64,000 nt of DNA. It comes from Jannaschia sp. CCS1. GTDB taxonomy: Bacteria; Pseudomonadota; Alphaproteobacteria; Rhodobacterales; Rhodobacteraceae. Positions within the stretch are counted from its first letter, which is position 1. Each line of letters opens with the position of its first letter. This document shows, one piece after another, positions 26,965-37,337 of the stretch. The notes below the pieces were generated by a model. The model was not told the DNA's origin. It did not search any database and was given only the letters and a program-made list of their open reading frames with translations. A program made the position numbers and the translations under genes. The stretch is from positions 2,976,001 to 3,040,000 of the forward strand of contig NC_007802.1 in assembly GCF_000013565.1 (NCBI RefSeq). The letters are read 5' to 3'.

Positions 26965-27942
26965 CTACCCTTTCTGGGGCGTCAGCTTTTTGCGGATCAT
27001 GTCTTTCGTGGCGGCATCGCAATAGGCGGCGTCCACGGCATTGGCGTTCAACTCGGCGAAAACCGCGTCGTCATAGCCGAAAGTCCGGGCCAGGTCCTCA
27101 TATTCCTTGGTCATGGTCGTGCGAAAAAACGGCGGATCATCGGTGGAGACGGTGACCTTCACGCCGCGCGCGCGCAAACGCTCGATGGGATGCTGATCAA
27201 GGCTCGGCACGACGCCGAGGAAGACGTTAGAGCCGGGGCAGACCTCCAGCGTGATGTCGCGCTCCACCAGCAGATCGCACAGCGCGGGATCATCAATGGA
27301 TTGAACACCGTGGCCAATGCGCGACGGGGTCAGCGCCTCGATACTGTCACGAACGGATTTGGCCCCGCCCCATTCGCCTGCGTGGGTGGTGATATGCAGA
27401 CCTGCTTCGCGGGCGCAATCAAACGCCCATTTGAAGTCCGCCGGGCTGTGCGCGTCTTCTGCACCGCCCATCCCGAAGCCCACGACGAAATCACCCGCCG
27501 TGTCTGCCGCGCATTCAGCCGCTTTCTTCGCCTGATCCGGCCCGAAGTGGCGCACACAGGTGACGATGCCGCGCATGGTGATGTCGGGCACGGCCTCGGC
27601 GGCTTGTCGGATCGCGGCGAGGTAGTCGCGCCACGCCTCTGGGTCCGCGCCACCGCAGAAATCGGGGCTGAGGAAGACTTCGGTGTAGATCACGCCGTGG
27701 GCGGCGCATTCCTCCAATACGGCGCGGGTCAGGCGGCCGAATTCTTCGGGGCCGGTCAGGACGGAGCATGCCGCCTCATAGACCTGCAAGAAGTGGTTGA
27801 AGTCGCGATAAGCATAACCGCCATCTTCCGTGAATATCCCACTGATATCCATGCGCTTTTCCTGCGCCAGGCCGCGAATGAACGCAGGCGGCGCGCCGCC
27901 TTCCAGGTGCAGGTGCAGCTCAACCTTCGGCAAATCTCTCAT
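26965..27942 (-). CDS. add: adenosine deaminase
   Basis: This 325-residue enzyme begins at the metal-binding motif [15 protein letters not shown] (HxH zinc ligands). It continues with [16 protein letters not shown], then [16 protein letters not shown], and [14 protein letters not shown] (catalytic Asp pair). It deaminates adenosine or deoxyadenosine to inosine. ATG 27942 is chosen because the consensus starts there and AGGAGAG lies upstream. It overlaps the deoB stop by 4 bases. Confidence 0.95.
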   Translation of the reverse strand: MRDLPKVELHLHLEGGAPPAFIRGLAQEKRMDISGIFTEDGGYAYRDFNHFLQVYEAACSVLTGPEEFGRLTRAVLEECAAHGVIYTEVFLSPDFCGGADPEAWRDYLAAIRQAAEAVPDITMRGIVTCVRHFGPDQAKKAAECAADTAGDFVVGFGMGGAEDAHSPADFKWAFDCAREAGLHITTHAGEWGGAKSVRDSIEALTPSRIGHGVQSIDDPALCDLLVERDITLEVCPGSNVFLGVVPSLDQHPIERLRARGVKVTVSTDDPPFFRTTMTKEYEDLARTFGYDDAVFAELNANAVDAAYCDAATKDMIRKKLTPQKG

Positions 27943-29147
27943 AGAAAACTCTCTCCTGCGCCGCGATCCGGCAGCCCCAGATGCGCCGCGATGGAGGCCC
28001 CGACATCCGCAAAGGCCACCACGCCCAGATGCCCGGAATACGGCCCCTTGGCAAGGACCGGAACCCGCTCGCGCGTGTGATCGGTGCCGGGCCATGTGGG
28101 GTCGTTGCCGTGGTCAGCGGTCAGGATCATCAGATCATCGGGGCGCATCGCATCCAGCACCGGCGCAAGGGCTGCGTCAAACCATTCCAGATGCCGCGCG
28201 TAGCCCGAGACATCGCGGCGGTGCCCATAGAGGCTGTCGAACTCCACGAAATTGGCGAAGACCAGCGCGCCGTCGGGGGCCGTCGCGACGGTGTCTTTCA
28301 AGTGCTCCATCAACGCCGCATCCGGCCCTTTCAGGACCGTCCCCGCACTGCGCCCGGCAAAGATATCTCGGATCTTGCCGATGGTGATCACGTCGCGCCC
28401 CGCCTCCTTTGCCCAATCCAGCAAGGTCTTGCCCGGCGGTTCAATCGCGTAATCGCGACGGTTGCCGGTGCGGGTGTAAGCGCCGGGCGGGCCGGTAAAG
28501 GGCCGCGCAATCACCCGCCCAATGCGGCGCTTGTGCAGCATCGGCGCGAGGTCTTCACAGAGCTTGAGCAACCGATCCAGCCCGAAGCTCTCTTCATGGG
28601 CGGCGATCTGGAACACGCTATCGGCGGAGGTGTAGCAGATCGGCCAACCGGTTTGCTCGTGCCGCTCCCCCAGACGCGCGATGATCTCGGTCCCGCTGGC
28701 GTGTTCATTGCCAAGCACGCCGTCCGTGCCCGCCAGCTGCGCCGCCGCGTCCCGCACATCCTGCGGGAAGCTGTCCGTCTTGTCGGTGAAATAACCCCAG
28801 TCCCAGGGCACCGGCAGGCCCGCCAATTCCCAATGGCCGGACGGAGTGTCCTTGCCGGGGCTCACCTCTTGCGCTGCGGCCCACAGGCCGTTTGGCTCTG
28901 CCCCTAGCCCCGTCACCCGCAGGCCTGAGGCCAATTGCAACGCCGCTCCCAACCCCAAGGCATCCAAGTTCGGCACCTGCAACGGGCCGCTGCGCCCCTC
29001 CTCCGCGCGGCCCTCGGCACAGGCCTGCGCGATATGGCCCAGCGTGTTGGCACCGGTGTCGGGCACGTCCCCGTTGAAGAAATCGCCCGCATCGGGCGCG
29101 CCTCCGATCCCGACAGAATCCATCACAACAAGGAAGGCGCGGCTCAT
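27939..29147 (-). CDS. deoB: phosphopentomutase
   Basis: This 402-residue alkaline-phosphatase-superfamily enzyme has VVMDSVGIGGAPDAGDFFN at the start, TSADSVFQIAAHEESFGLD with the phospho-acceptor region, and the C-terminal metal site LMILTADHGNDPTWPGTDHT. It interconverts (deoxy)ribose 1- and 5-phosphate, linking nucleoside phosphorolysis with central carbon metabolism. It begins two bases before the deoA stop and overlaps add by 4 bases. Confidence 0.96.
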   Translation of the reverse strand: MSRAFLVVMDSVGIGGAPDAGDFFNGDVPDTGANTLGHIAQACAEGRAEEGRSGPLQVPNLDALGLGAALQLASGLRVTGLGAEPNGLWAAAQEVSPGKDTPSGHWELAGLPVPWDWGYFTDKTDSFPQDVRDAAAQLAGTDGVLGNEHASGTEIIARLGERHEQTGWPICYTSADSVFQIAAHEESFGLDRLLKLCEDLAPMLHKRRIGRVIARPFTGPPGAYTRTGNRRDYAIEPPGKTLLDWAKEAGRDVITIGKIRDIFAGRSAGTVLKGPDAALMEHLKDTVATAPDGALVFANFVEFDSLYGHRRDVSGYARHLEWFDAALAPVLDAMRPDDLMILTADHGNDPTWPGTDHTRERVPVLAKGPYSGHLGVVAFADVGASIAAHLGLPDRGAGESFL

Positions 29148-29148
29148 G

Positions 29149-30459
29149 TCAGGCAATCCTCTCATGGATCAGGGGCGGCGTATCTATCGCAGCGTCCGAC
29201 AGGGTGAATGCGCGGCGCAGCTTGGCGGCCAGCGCGCGGCCTTCGTCCTCATCGGCTGTGTGCATGCGCGCAAGGGGTGTCACATCGTCCACCCGCGTGC
29301 CCAGCCGCGCGATGTCCGACAGGCCAACCGCCGGGTCGATCCGGTCGTCCTCCCGCAGGCGGCCGCCGCCCAGATGCACCACGATCTCTCCCAGGGCGCG
29401 GGTGTCGATGGCGGTGACGTATCCCGCCTGTCCCGGATGCACATCCATCATCACCGGCGCGGCCGGCAACCTGTCGGGCCAGCGCTCCACGAAATCGACC
29501 GGGCCGCCCAGTTCGGCCACCATCTCTGCGAAGACCCGCGCGGCCTCTCCGCCTGCCAGCGCGCGTCTGATCCGGCCCTCGCCATCGCTCGCATCCGCCG
29601 CCAGACCGCCCAGGGCCAGGACCTCTCCGCCCAATGCAACGGTCAGGTGCTCCAGGGCCGTATCCTTCGCCGCTCCGGTCAAAACCTGCATCACCTCGGC
29701 CAGTTCCAACGCATTGCCCGCGCTGCTGGCCAGGGGTTGGTTCATGTCGGTGACCAACGCCGTGGTCATGCACCCCGCGCCTTGTGCCGTCGCGACCAGC
29801 GCTTGCGCCAGGCCCAACGCCTCCGCCTCCGTGCCCATGAACGCGCCCGAGCCGACCTTCACATCCAGAACCAATGCCTCCAACCCGGCGGCGAGCTTTT
29901 TTGACAGGATCGACGCCGTGATCAGATCGACCGAGGCGACGGTGGCCGTCACGTCCCGCACCGCGTAAAGCCGCTTGTCAGCGGGCGCGATATCACCCGA
30001 TGCGCCCACGATGGCACAGCCGATATCAGCCACGATCTCTTGCAGATCATCGGGGGAGACGTCTGTGTTGTAGCCCGGAATGGCCTCCAACTTATCCAGC
30101 GTGCCGCCCGTGTGCCCCAAACCGCGCCCAGAAATCATTGGCACGAACGCTCCGCAAGCGGCCAGCGCAGGTGCCAGCAGCAGCGACACGCAATCCCCTA
30201 CGCCACCCGTTGAATGTTTGTCGATCACCGGCCCGTCGAGGTGCCATGCCATCACGCGGCCCGTCTCTCGCATCGCGCGGGTCAGTTGCACCCGGCCCTC
30301 CTCGCCCAGTCCGTTTTGGCACACGGCCATGGCAAACGCGCCTGCCTGAGCGTCGGTGACGTCGCCGGTCGCAAGCCCTTCGGCGAACCAGAACACCTCT
30401 GCCTCCGTCAGGCGGTCGCCCTGGCGCAGCTTCGTCAGAATGGCGCGCGCGTCGCTCAT
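29149..30459 (-). CDS. deoA: thymidine phosphorylase
   Basis: This 436-residue protein carries the pyrimidine phosphorylase signatures: DKHSTGGVGDCVSLLLAPAL, SGRGLGHTGGTLDKLEAIPG and DVKVGSGAFMGTEAEA, plus the C-terminal alpha/beta domain. It cleaves thymidine (and deoxyuridine) with phosphate to base plus deoxyribose 1-phosphate. The start at ATG 30459 overlaps the cdd stop by 4 bases. Confidence 0.96.
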   Translation of the reverse strand: MSDARAILTKLRQGDRLTEAEVFWFAEGLATGDVTDAQAGAFAMAVCQNGLGEEGRVQLTRAMRETGRVMAWHLDGPVIDKHSTGGVGDCVSLLLAPALAACGAFVPMISGRGLGHTGGTLDKLEAIPGYNTDVSPDDLQEIVADIGCAIVGASGDIAPADKRLYAVRDVTATVASVDLITASILSKKLAAGLEALVLDVKVGSGAFMGTEAEALGLAQALVATAQGAGCMTTALVTDMNQPLASSAGNALELAEVMQVLTGAAKDTALEHLTVALGGEVLALGGLAADASDGEGRIRRALAGGEAARVFAEMVAELGGPVDFVERWPDRLPAAPVMMDVHPGQAGYVTAIDTRALGEIVVHLGGGRLREDDRIDPAVGLSDIARLGTRVDDVTPLARMHTADEDEGRALAAKLRRAFTLSDAAIDTPPLIHERIA

Positions 30460-30854
30460 TCGGCCATATGCGCGGCTGTGAACTGGCCCGGCAAAAGCGC
30501 GCCCACCTGCGTTACTTGCGTCGCCCCTTGCGTCGTGGCCATCGTGATCGGCGTGTCCCCATCCGCGAATTCCGCCAGCTTCTGGCGACACCCTCCGCAG
30601 GGCGGCACAGGCGCGGGGCTGCCTGCGATCACGGCGACCTCCGCGATGCGCGTATCGCCTGCCGCGATCATCGCAGCAATGGCGCCCGCTTCCGCGCAGG
30701 TCCCTTCCGGATAAGCCACGTTTTCCACGTTGCACCCGACATAAACGTTCCCCTCCACCGACCGGATCGCGCAGCCCACCTTGAAGTTGGAGTAAGGCGC
30801 ATGGGCGTTCAGGCGCACCTGGGTCGCCTGGTCGATTAGGGTTGCGTCCGGCAT
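30456..30854 (-). CDS. cdd: cytidine deaminase
   Basis: This 132-residue homotetrameric-type enzyme has the zinc and catalytic motifs VGCNVENVAYPEGTCAEAGA (CAE) and PPCGGCRQKLAEF. It deaminates cytidine or deoxycytidine to uridine. It is the first gene of the five-gene unit cdd-deoA-deoB-add-upp. GTG-free ATG 30854 is preferred since GAGGAGAG lies 6 nt upstream; the longer frame is not family-like. Confidence 0.95.
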   Translation of the reverse strand: MPDATLIDQATQVRLNAHAPYSNFKVGCAIRSVEGNVYVGCNVENVAYPEGTCAEAGAIAAMIAAGDTRIAEVAVIAGSPAPVPPCGGCRQKLAEFADGDTPITMATTQGATQVTQVGALLPGQFTAAHMAE

Positions 30855-30932
30855 CACGGCTCTCCTCACGGGGTCATCCGCCCGCAATGTGCGGTGCGCA
30901 GACGGCGAGCGCAAGCGCGGCTCAGCCTCCGG

Positions 30933-32456
30933 TCAGGTCAATGCGGCCCGGCGGGCGCGAATGACATCCAGCAGATCAACCAGATCCAGACGCAGATGGG
31001 CGTGGATCTGCGCCAGTTGGTCCAGCTTGTGGCGCTTGGCCGCGATGTTGAGTACTTCCGCCATCTGACACAGGCGATCGGCCCCGACCGCACCGGAAAT
31101 CGCAATCAGGATATGGGTCTGCGCACGCACGTCCGAAGCGTTGCCGCTGGCCACGCCAGCATCCAGAGTTTGCAGAACGGCTGTCAGATCTTCCACGACC
31201 CGGTCCAGCAACTCGGCACTGCCCGGCGCACCGGCGGCCTGCAGAAGCCGGTCAAGCCGCTCTGCATCCAACTGCGGTCCAAGCCCTTGACCTGACGGGA
31301 TATCCTGTGGGTCAGCCTCGCCATCGGGGCGGCCGACATGGCGCAATATGGTGCGCCCGAACTCACTCGCCGATGCGATGGGTTTACCGATGATCCCGTC
31401 TGCGCCCGCCGCGTAAATCGCCTCCCGGTTGTCACGCAAGACGTAGGCTGTGATCGCCACAAGCGGGATCCGGGCGCGCTCTCCGGGGCCCGAGCGCACA
31501 CGTTCCATCACTTCCAGACCCGACAACCGGGGCATCTCGATATCCAGAAGGGCGATGTCAAACGTGTCCCGGTCCAGGGCGTCCAGCGCCGCCTGACCGT
31601 CGGTCACGAAGACGGCCTCCGCCCCCATACTCAACAGCATCTGGCGCAGGATCGTTTGGTTCGTCAGGTTGTCTTCGGCCACCAATATGCGCAGCCCGCC
31701 GAGGTCGGGTGTCTCCGGCGGTGCGGCCTCGGACTGCTCCCAGATCACTTTGGCCGACGAAATGATCAGGCGAGCGCAGGCGTGGCCTTCTGAGGAGGTG
31801 TTGGACAGCGTCAAACGGGCTGGCAATTCGGCGCTGAGTTGCCGCACGATATGGAGGCCGAGCCCGCTGCCAGTGGCGCTTGCGTGGTTGCCGTGGGCCG
31901 CGTCCAACACGTGGCGTGGGAATCCAGGCCCTTGATCTTGAATGAAAATATCAAATCCGGTGTCCTGATCACAGGACAGATTGACCGACACATCACTGCC
32001 AGCCGCATGGACCAGAGCATTGCCCACCAGGTTGCCCACGATCCGATCGAGGAGAATGGCAGATACGCTCAGGCGGTCGGGAAGCGCGCCTTGCGCCGTG
32101 ATCGTGATCCGACTTCCCCATTCTGCCGCGCGCCCACTCCAGCGGCGATCCAGTGCGCACATCCAATCCGCGACATCGACTTCGGCCACCTCATTGCGGA
32201 TCGCGGTCTCTCCTGCGGCGGTCAGAAGGGCATCGTCGACCAGCGCGGCCAACGTGTCCGCAGCCGCGCGAATTCGGTCAATCTGGGTTTGGGATTGCGG
32301 GTCCAGGCGCGCGGTTTCCACCAGCCGAATGCCCCCCAGCACGTCCGACATGGCCGACCGGATGTCATGTGACAGCTGCTGCAGCGCGGCAGAGGTGCGG
32401 TGTCCCGGATCGTCGCAAATCGGGTTATCTGACTGCTGGGAAACCTGGGTTATCAT
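30933..32456 (-). CDS. cytoplasmic hybrid histidine kinase (HisKA-HATPase-REC-HPt), no sensor domain
   Basis: The domains in the 507 residues are in order: HisKA with the H-box LQQLSHDIRSAMSDVLGG (His30), HATPase (SGLGLHIVRQLSAELPA), a receiver (ILVAEDNLTNQTILRQML; phospho-acceptor in DIALLDIEMPRLSGLE), and a C-terminal HPt-like helix bundle (AQTHILIAISGAVGADRL). There is no membrane segment and only about 25 residues before the H-box, so a signal must come through a partner protein. It is followed by cdd 78 bp later and preceded by a DnaA-box cluster. The cognate regulator is unknown. Confidence 0.87.
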   Translation of the reverse strand: MITQVSQQSDNPICDDPGHRTSAALQQLSHDIRSAMSDVLGGIRLVETARLDPQSQTQIDRIRAAADTLAALVDDALLTAAGETAIRNEVAEVDVADWMCALDRRWSGRAAEWGSRITITAQGALPDRLSVSAILLDRIVGNLVGNALVHAAGSDVSVNLSCDQDTGFDIFIQDQGPGFPRHVLDAAHGNHASATGSGLGLHIVRQLSAELPARLTLSNTSSEGHACARLIISSAKVIWEQSEAAPPETPDLGGLRILVAEDNLTNQTILRQMLLSMGAEAVFVTDGQAALDALDRDTFDIALLDIEMPRLSGLEVMERVRSGPGERARIPLVAITAYVLRDNREAIYAAGADGIIGKPIASASEFGRTILRHVGRPDGEADPQDIPSGQGLGPQLDAERLDRLLQAAGAPGSAELLDRVVEDLTAVLQTLDAGVASGNASDVRAQTHILIAISGAVGADRLCQMAEVLNIAAKRHKLDQLAQIHAHLRLDLVDLLDVIRARRAALT

Positions 32457-32551
32457 TGCGGTACCACACCCTGAAGAACTGCTCCGATGGTATCAGATCG
32501 CGAGCCCCTGCGCCACACGCAGCGCCGCCACAGGCCCCGTGTGTGATGCAG

Positions 32552-32583
32552 TTATGCACAAACTATCCATAGGTTTATCCACA
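32552..32583. promoter_or_regulatory. DnaA-box cluster
   Basis: TTATGCACA (32552-32560) and TTATCCACA (32575-32583) both match TTATNCACA exactly, with a near-match CTATCCATA between them. They lie 95-130 bp upstream of the hybrid kinase start, between maeB and the kinase. Their use as a DnaA site is an inference. Confidence 0.5.
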
Positions 32584-32584
32584 C

Positions 32585-34861
32585 CTACCCATAGAGGCTG
32601 ACGGGTGTGCCCGCGAGCGCCGAGATGTTGAGCAATCCACGCGCGGTGATGGACGGGGTCACGATATGGGCCTGGTTGCCCATCCCCATAAGGATCGGCC
32701 CAACCTCCAAAGCATTCGCTTTCATTTTCAGTATGTTGCGCGTCGCACTTGCAGCATCGGTTGAAGTAAAAATCAACGCATTCGCCGCGCCTTCCAACCT
32801 GCAATCGGGGAAAACGCGGGCGCGCAGTTCTGCGTCGAGCGCGCTATCGACATGCATCTCACCCTCGTAGATGAAGTCCCTCGGTTCACTGTCCAGGTTC
32901 GCCAACGCCTCTCGCATGGTGCGACCCGAGACGCTGTCGAGGTTGCCAAACTGACTGCCGGAGCACAGCGCGATCTTCGGCTCCACCCCAAAGCGCCGCA
33001 CGTGCCGCGCGCACCCAATTGTCGTCTCTGCGATTTGCTCGGGCGTGGGCACCGGATGCACCTGCGTGTCCGCGATAAACAGCGGTCCGTCCTCCAGGAT
33101 CATCAAACTCAGCGCACCGACAGGATGATGGTTGTCGCCGCCCAGGATCTGGCTGACGTAATTCAGGTGCCACAGGTATTGCCCGAAGGTCCCACAAATC
33201 AGGCTATCGGCCTCTTCGCGATGCACCATGACGGCGCCAATTGCGGTCGTGTTGGTGCGCATGATCGCGCGGGCCAGATCGGGCGACACACCGTGACGCG
33301 CCATGATCTGGTGGTAGGTCTCCCAATAATCACGGTAGCGCGGATCGTTTTCGGGGTTGACCAGCTCAAAATCGCGGCCCGCGCGAATGATCAGCCCCGC
33401 CCGTTCGATCCGGGCATCAATCACCTCGGGTCGTCCGATCAGGATCGGCATATCCGTCGTCTCTTCGACCATCGCCTGGGCGGCGCGCAGCACGCGCTCG
33501 TCCTCGCCCTCCGCGAACACGATCTGGCGCTTCGCGGTCGCCGCGGCCTCAAACACAGGACGCATCACAAGGGCTGATTTGAACACGGATTGGTTCAGTT
33601 TCGCCCGATAGGCATCCAGATCCTCAATCGGTCGCGTCGCCACGCCCGAGGCCATCGCCGCCTCGGCTACCGCACTTGCCACAACGGCCGAGAGGCGCGG
33701 ATCGAAGGGTTTGGGGATCAGATATTCGGGGCCGAAGGTCAGTTGCTCGCCCTTATATGCGGCGGCGGCCTCGGCAGATGTGGTCGCCCGCGCCATGGCC
33801 GCGATCCCCTCGATACAAGCGATCTGCATGGCGTCATTGATCTCCGTTGCGCCGACATCCAGCGCGCCCCGGAAGATGAATGGAAAACACAGCACATTAT
33901 TGACTTGATTGGGAAAATCACTGCGCCCCGTCGCGATAATCGCGTCTGGCGCGACGGCACGCGCGTCGTCGGGCAGGATTTCGGGCGTGGGGTTGGCCAG
34001 CGCGAAAATGATCGGCGCTGGGGCCATTTTGGCCACCATCTCAGGCGTCAGAACGCCCGGCCCCGACAGGCCCAGAAACAGATCGGCGTCGTCGATCACG
34101 TCCCCCAGACCCTTCGCTTCGGTCCCTTGCGCAAATGCGTCCTTTTGGGGGGTGGAGCCGCCGCGCCCCTCATAGACCAGCCCATCGATATCGCACAGGA
34201 ACACGTTCTCGCGCCGCACCCCCAGTTTCAGCAACATGTTCAGGCAGGCGATCCCGGCCGCACCGCCCCCCGTGGACACCACTTTGATGTCCTCAAACAC
34301 CTTGCCTGTCACCCGCAGCGCGTTTGTTGCCGCCGCGCCCACAACGATCGCCGTGCCGTGTTGATCATCGTGGAAAACGGGGATGCCCATCCGCTCCCGA
34401 CATAATTGTTCAACGATAAAACAATCGGGCGCTTTGATGTCTTCCAGATTGATCGCCCCAAAGGTCGGCTCCAGCGCGCAGACGATATCCGCCAGCTTTT
34501 CCGGGTCACTTTCATCCACTTCGATGTCAAAACAATCGATGCCCGCGAACTTCTTGAACAGGACCGCCTTGCCCTCCATTACCGGTTTGGAAGCCAGCGC
34601 ACCAATGTTGCCAAGGCCCAGAACAGCGGTCCCGTTGGATACCACGCCCACCAGGTTGCCCCGGGCTGTGTAGCGTGTCGCATTGGCCGAATTCACTTTT
34701 ATTTCAAGGCTCGCCTCCGCCACGCCGGGGCTGTAAGCGCGGGCCAGATCACGGCCGTTGGCCAAGGGTTTGGTGGCCCGGATCTCCAGTTTTCCCGGAC
34801 GCGGATGCTCATGGTAGGCCAACGCCGCATCGCGCAATCCGTCCTTCTTGTCGTCACTCAT
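32585..34861 (-). CDS. maeB: NADP-dependent malic enzyme with phosphotransacetylase-like domain
   Basis: In this 758-residue protein residues about 1-430 are the malic enzyme ([23 protein letters not shown] region in its [20 protein letters not shown] form; the NADP-binding [17 protein letters not shown]). Residues about 440-758 are a phosphate acetyltransferase-like domain that in this family is regulatory rather than catalytic. It decarboxylates malate to pyruvate with NADPH formation. ATG 34861 is preferred because GGGAGGG lies upstream; a TTG two codons earlier is less likely. An 18-bp palindrome lies immediately upstream. Confidence 0.95.
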   Translation of the reverse strand: MSDDKKDGLRDAALAYHEHPRPGKLEIRATKPLANGRDLARAYSPGVAEASLEIKVNSANATRYTARGNLVGVVSNGTAVLGLGNIGALASKPVMEGKAVLFKKFAGIDCFDIEVDESDPEKLADIVCALEPTFGAINLEDIKAPDCFIVEQLCRERMGIPVFHDDQHGTAIVVGAAATNALRVTGKVFEDIKVVSTGGGAAGIACLNMLLKLGVRRENVFLCDIDGLVYEGRGGSTPQKDAFAQGTEAKGLGDVIDDADLFLGLSGPGVLTPEMVAKMAPAPIIFALANPTPEILPDDARAVAPDAIIATGRSDFPNQVNNVLCFPFIFRGALDVGATEINDAMQIACIEGIAAMARATTSAEAAAAYKGEQLTFGPEYLIPKPFDPRLSAVVASAVAEAAMASGVATRPIEDLDAYRAKLNQSVFKSALVMRPVFEAAATAKRQIVFAEGEDERVLRAAQAMVEETTDMPILIGRPEVIDARIERAGLIIRAGRDFELVNPENDPRYRDYWETYHQIMARHGVSPDLARAIMRTNTTAIGAVMVHREEADSLICGTFGQYLWHLNYVSQILGGDNHHPVGALSLMILEDGPLFIADTQVHPVPTPEQIAETTIGCARHVRRFGVEPKIALCSGSQFGNLDSVSGRTMREALANLDSEPRDFIYEGEMHVDSALDAELRARVFPDCRLEGAANALIFTSTDAASATRNILKMKANALEVGPILMGMGNQAHIVTPSITARGLLNISALAGTPVSLYG

Positions 34862-34880
34862 CCCCAAGCCCTCCCAAATT

Positions 34881-34898
34881 TTGTTTAACGTTAAACAA
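34881..34898. promoter_or_regulatory. perfect 18-bp palindrome upstream of maeB (LacI-type operator candidate)
   Basis: TTGTTTAACGTTAAACAA is a perfect inverted repeat centred on CG, 20-37 bp before the maeB start codon and overlapping the likely transcription start region. A central CG with A/T-rich arms is typical for LacI-family regulators such as the carbon-metabolism regulator CceR of Rhodobacter. That name is an inference. Confidence 0.6.
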
Positions 34899-34937
34899 TT
34901 CTATCACGGCCTGCCATTCCATAGCCGAATGCCTGAC

Positions 34938-35705
34938 CTATTGGAACTGCTCGCGCAGCAAACGTTCTTCCAGGCCATGGCCGGGATCAAACAGGATATG
35001 ATGCTCCACTGTCGGCTCTGATCGGATCTCAACCGCCGCGACGCCTTTCACTGACCGGCTATCGGCATCCGCCATCACCGGGCGTTTGGCCGCTTCCACA
35101 ACTTCAATCCGGACCAACGCCTTCTTCGGCAGCAGCGCGCCGCGCCAACGCCGGGGCCGGAACGCGGCCACCGCCGTCATCGCCAAAACGTCCGAGCCAA
35201 TGGGTAAGATCGGCCCGTGGGCCGAGTAATTATAGGCGGTTGAGCCTGCGGGCGTGCTCAGAAGGGCGCCATCGCAAACCAATTCATCCATCCGCAGCTT
35301 GCCATCGACGAAAATGCGCAGCTTTGCCGCCTGGGGGCCCGCGCGCAGAAGGCTCACCTCATTGATCGCAAGCGCATCCACTTCACTCCCATCCACGCAT
35401 TCGGCCCGCATGTGGAGCGGGTTGATCACCGCCTCCTCCGCGTCTTCCAACCGCGCGATCAGGTCATCCTCCGCGTAGCCGTTCATCAAAAAGCCGACCG
35501 TGCCCCGGTTCATTCCATAGACCGGTGCGGGCAATGCCTGCGTGCCGTGCAGCGTGGATAACATGAACCCGTCGCCCCCCAATGCCACGATCACATCCGC
35601 GTCCGCTGGCGCAAAACTGCCATAGCGCGCCTCCAGGGTCACTTTCGCCTCCTGGGCCAGTGGCGTGTCGGATGCCAGAAACGAGATGTTGCGCGCTGAG
35701 GGCAC
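34938..35705 (-). CDS. nadK: NAD kinase
   Basis: This 255-residue protein phosphorylates NAD to NADP. The nucleotide-binding motif VALGGDGFMLSTLHGTQALP and the NAD-site motif LLSTPAGSTAYNYSAHGPIL are both clear; NEVSLLRAGPQ is the third conserved block. I set the start at GTG 35705 because AAAGGGG lies 5 nt upstream and the family N-terminus begins there; a TTG at 35720 would place that sequence inside the gene. It shares a 218-bp divergent region with glyA and follows on the maeB side without overlap. Confidence 0.92.
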   Translation of the reverse strand: MPSARNISFLASDTPLAQEAKVTLEARYGSFAPADADVIVALGGDGFMLSTLHGTQALPAPVYGMNRGTVGFLMNGYAEDDLIARLEDAEEAVINPLHMRAECVDGSEVDALAINEVSLLRAGPQAAKLRIFVDGKLRMDELVCDGALLSTPAGSTAYNYSAHGPILPIGSDVLAMTAVAAFRPRRWRGALLPKKALVRIEVVEAAKRPVMADADSRSVKGVAAVEIRSEPTVEHHILFDPGHGLEERLLREQFQ

Positions 35706-35923
35706 CGATGCCCCTTTCAATCAAGGACTTAACGCCCTGACCATTGCCCGCGCCTATCAGAAACACAATCCACTATTGGGACCGCGCCCGCTAAATCCAG
35801 CCGTCCGGCACAGGCTTATTGCCGTTTTTCTCAACAACAGCGCCGCAATCCGGGCTTTCCCGATGCCTCAATCTGGCCTACATCCCCCTTGAATTCAACC
35901 ACGCCCAGTGCAGGAGCTTCCCC

Positions 35924-37243
35924 ATGAACGCCCCCCATCGCGACGAGACAACCGCGTCCCACAGAGACGACGGATTTTTCACTGAAAGCCTGGAGTCCCG
36001 CGATCCCGAGATCTTCGCCGCCTCGCAAAAAGAGCTGGGACGCCAGCGCGACGAGATTGAGCTGATCGCGTCGGAGAACATCGTGTCGGCCGCCGTGATG
36101 GAAGCCCAGGGCGGCGTGATGACCAACAAATACGCCGAGGGATATCCAGGGCGGCGCTATTATGGTGGCTGCCAATACGTTGATATCGCAGAGGAATTGG
36201 CGATTGATCGCGCCAAGCAGCTGTTCGGGTGCGACTTCGCCAACGTACAGCCCAACTCCGGGTCTCAGGCAAACCAGGGCGTGTTCACGGCCCTGCTGCA
36301 ACCCGGCGACACGATCCTCGGCATGAGCCTTGATGCCGGCGGCCACCTCACCCACGGTGCACGCCCCAACCAATCGGGCAAGTGGTTCAACGCCGTGCAA
36401 TACGGGGTGCGTGAAGGCGATCTGGAGATCGACTATGACCAGATCGCGGCGCTGGCCGCTGAGCACAAGCCCAAGATGATCATCGCAGGCGGCTCTGCCA
36501 TTCCGCGGATCATCGATTTTGCCCGCATGCGCGAGATTGCCGACACGATTGGCGCATATCTCCTTGTGGACATGGCACATTTCGCAGGAATGGTTGCGTC
36601 CGGCCATTACCCGTCGCCCTTCCCCCACGCCCATGTGGCAACGACCACGACGCACAAAACCCTGCGTGGCCCGCGCGGTGGCATGATCGTCACGAACGAT
36701 GAGGCGATCGCCAAGAAGGTGAATTCCGCGATTTTCCCCGGTATCCAGGGCGGTCCCCTGATGCATGTGATTGCCGGTAAGGCTGTCGCGTTCGGCGAGG
36801 CGCTGCGCCCTGAATTCAGGGATTATCAGACGCAGGTGATCGCCAACGCACAAGCGCTGGCAGCGCAGTTGATTAAGGGCGGTCTGGACATCGTTACCGG
36901 CGGCACCGACACGCATTTGATGCTGGTGGATCTGCGCGCCAAAGGCGTTAAGGGCAACGCGACTGAAAAGGCCCTGGGCCGTGCCCACATCACCTGCAAC
37001 AAGAACGGCATCCCCTTCGACACCGAAAAGCCGATGGTCACATCCGGTTTGCGCCTGGGCTCCCCCGCCGGGACCACCCGCGGGTTTGGCGAGGCGGAGT
37101 TCCGCCAGATCGCCGATTGGATCGTGGAGGTCGTCGATGGCCTCGCGGCCAATGGGGAGGACGCCAATGACGCGGTCGAAGCCAAGGTCCGGGGGGAGGT
37201 GCAGGCGCTTTGTGACCGCTTCCCGATCTATCCGAACCTGTGA
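35924..37243 (+). CDS. glyA: serine hydroxymethyltransferase
   Basis: This 439-residue PLP enzyme converts serine plus tetrahydrofolate to glycine plus methylene-THF. Seen are [20 protein letters not shown], the PLP-lysine motif [20 protein letters not shown] and [20 protein letters not shown]. The N-terminal extension (about 25 residues of charged sequence) is longer than in E. coli. ATG 35924 with CAGGAG upstream decides the start; 35 further codons upstream are open but not homologous. It is followed about 95 bp later by a strong terminator. Confidence 0.96.
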   Translation: MNAPHRDETTASHRDDGFFTESLESRDPEIFAASQKELGRQRDEIELIASENIVSAAVMEAQGGVMTNKYAEGYPGRRYYGGCQYVDIAEELAIDRAKQLFGCDFANVQPNSGSQANQGVFTALLQPGDTILGMSLDAGGHLTHGARPNQSGKWFNAVQYGVREGDLEIDYDQIAALAAEHKPKMIIAGGSAIPRIIDFARMREIADTIGAYLLVDMAHFAGMVASGHYPSPFPHAHVATTTTHKTLRGPRGGMIVTNDEAIAKKVNSAIFPGIQGGPLMHVIAGKAVAFGEALRPEFRDYQTQVIANAQALAAQLIKGGLDIVTGGTDTHLMLVDLRAKGVKGNATEKALGRAHITCNKNGIPFDTEKPMVTSGLRLGSPAGTTRGFGEAEFRQIADWIVEVVDGLAANGEDANDAVEAKVRGEVQALCDRFPIYPNL

Positions 37244-37266
37244 CACGGCTTTGAGGGGAGCCCGGA

Positions 37267-37288
37267 ATTGATATACCATTGATATACC
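37267..37288 (+). repeat. exact 11-bp tandem repeat
   Basis: ATTGATATACC occurs twice in direct succession (37267-37277 and 37278-37288), between glyA and its downstream terminator. Function unknown; it might form part of a promoter for a short transcript ending at the hairpin. Confidence 0.6.
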
Positions 37289-37337
37289 CCGCCGCGCGTT
37301 TGCTGTGTCTGGATCATGGTTAATGCGGGACACGAAC

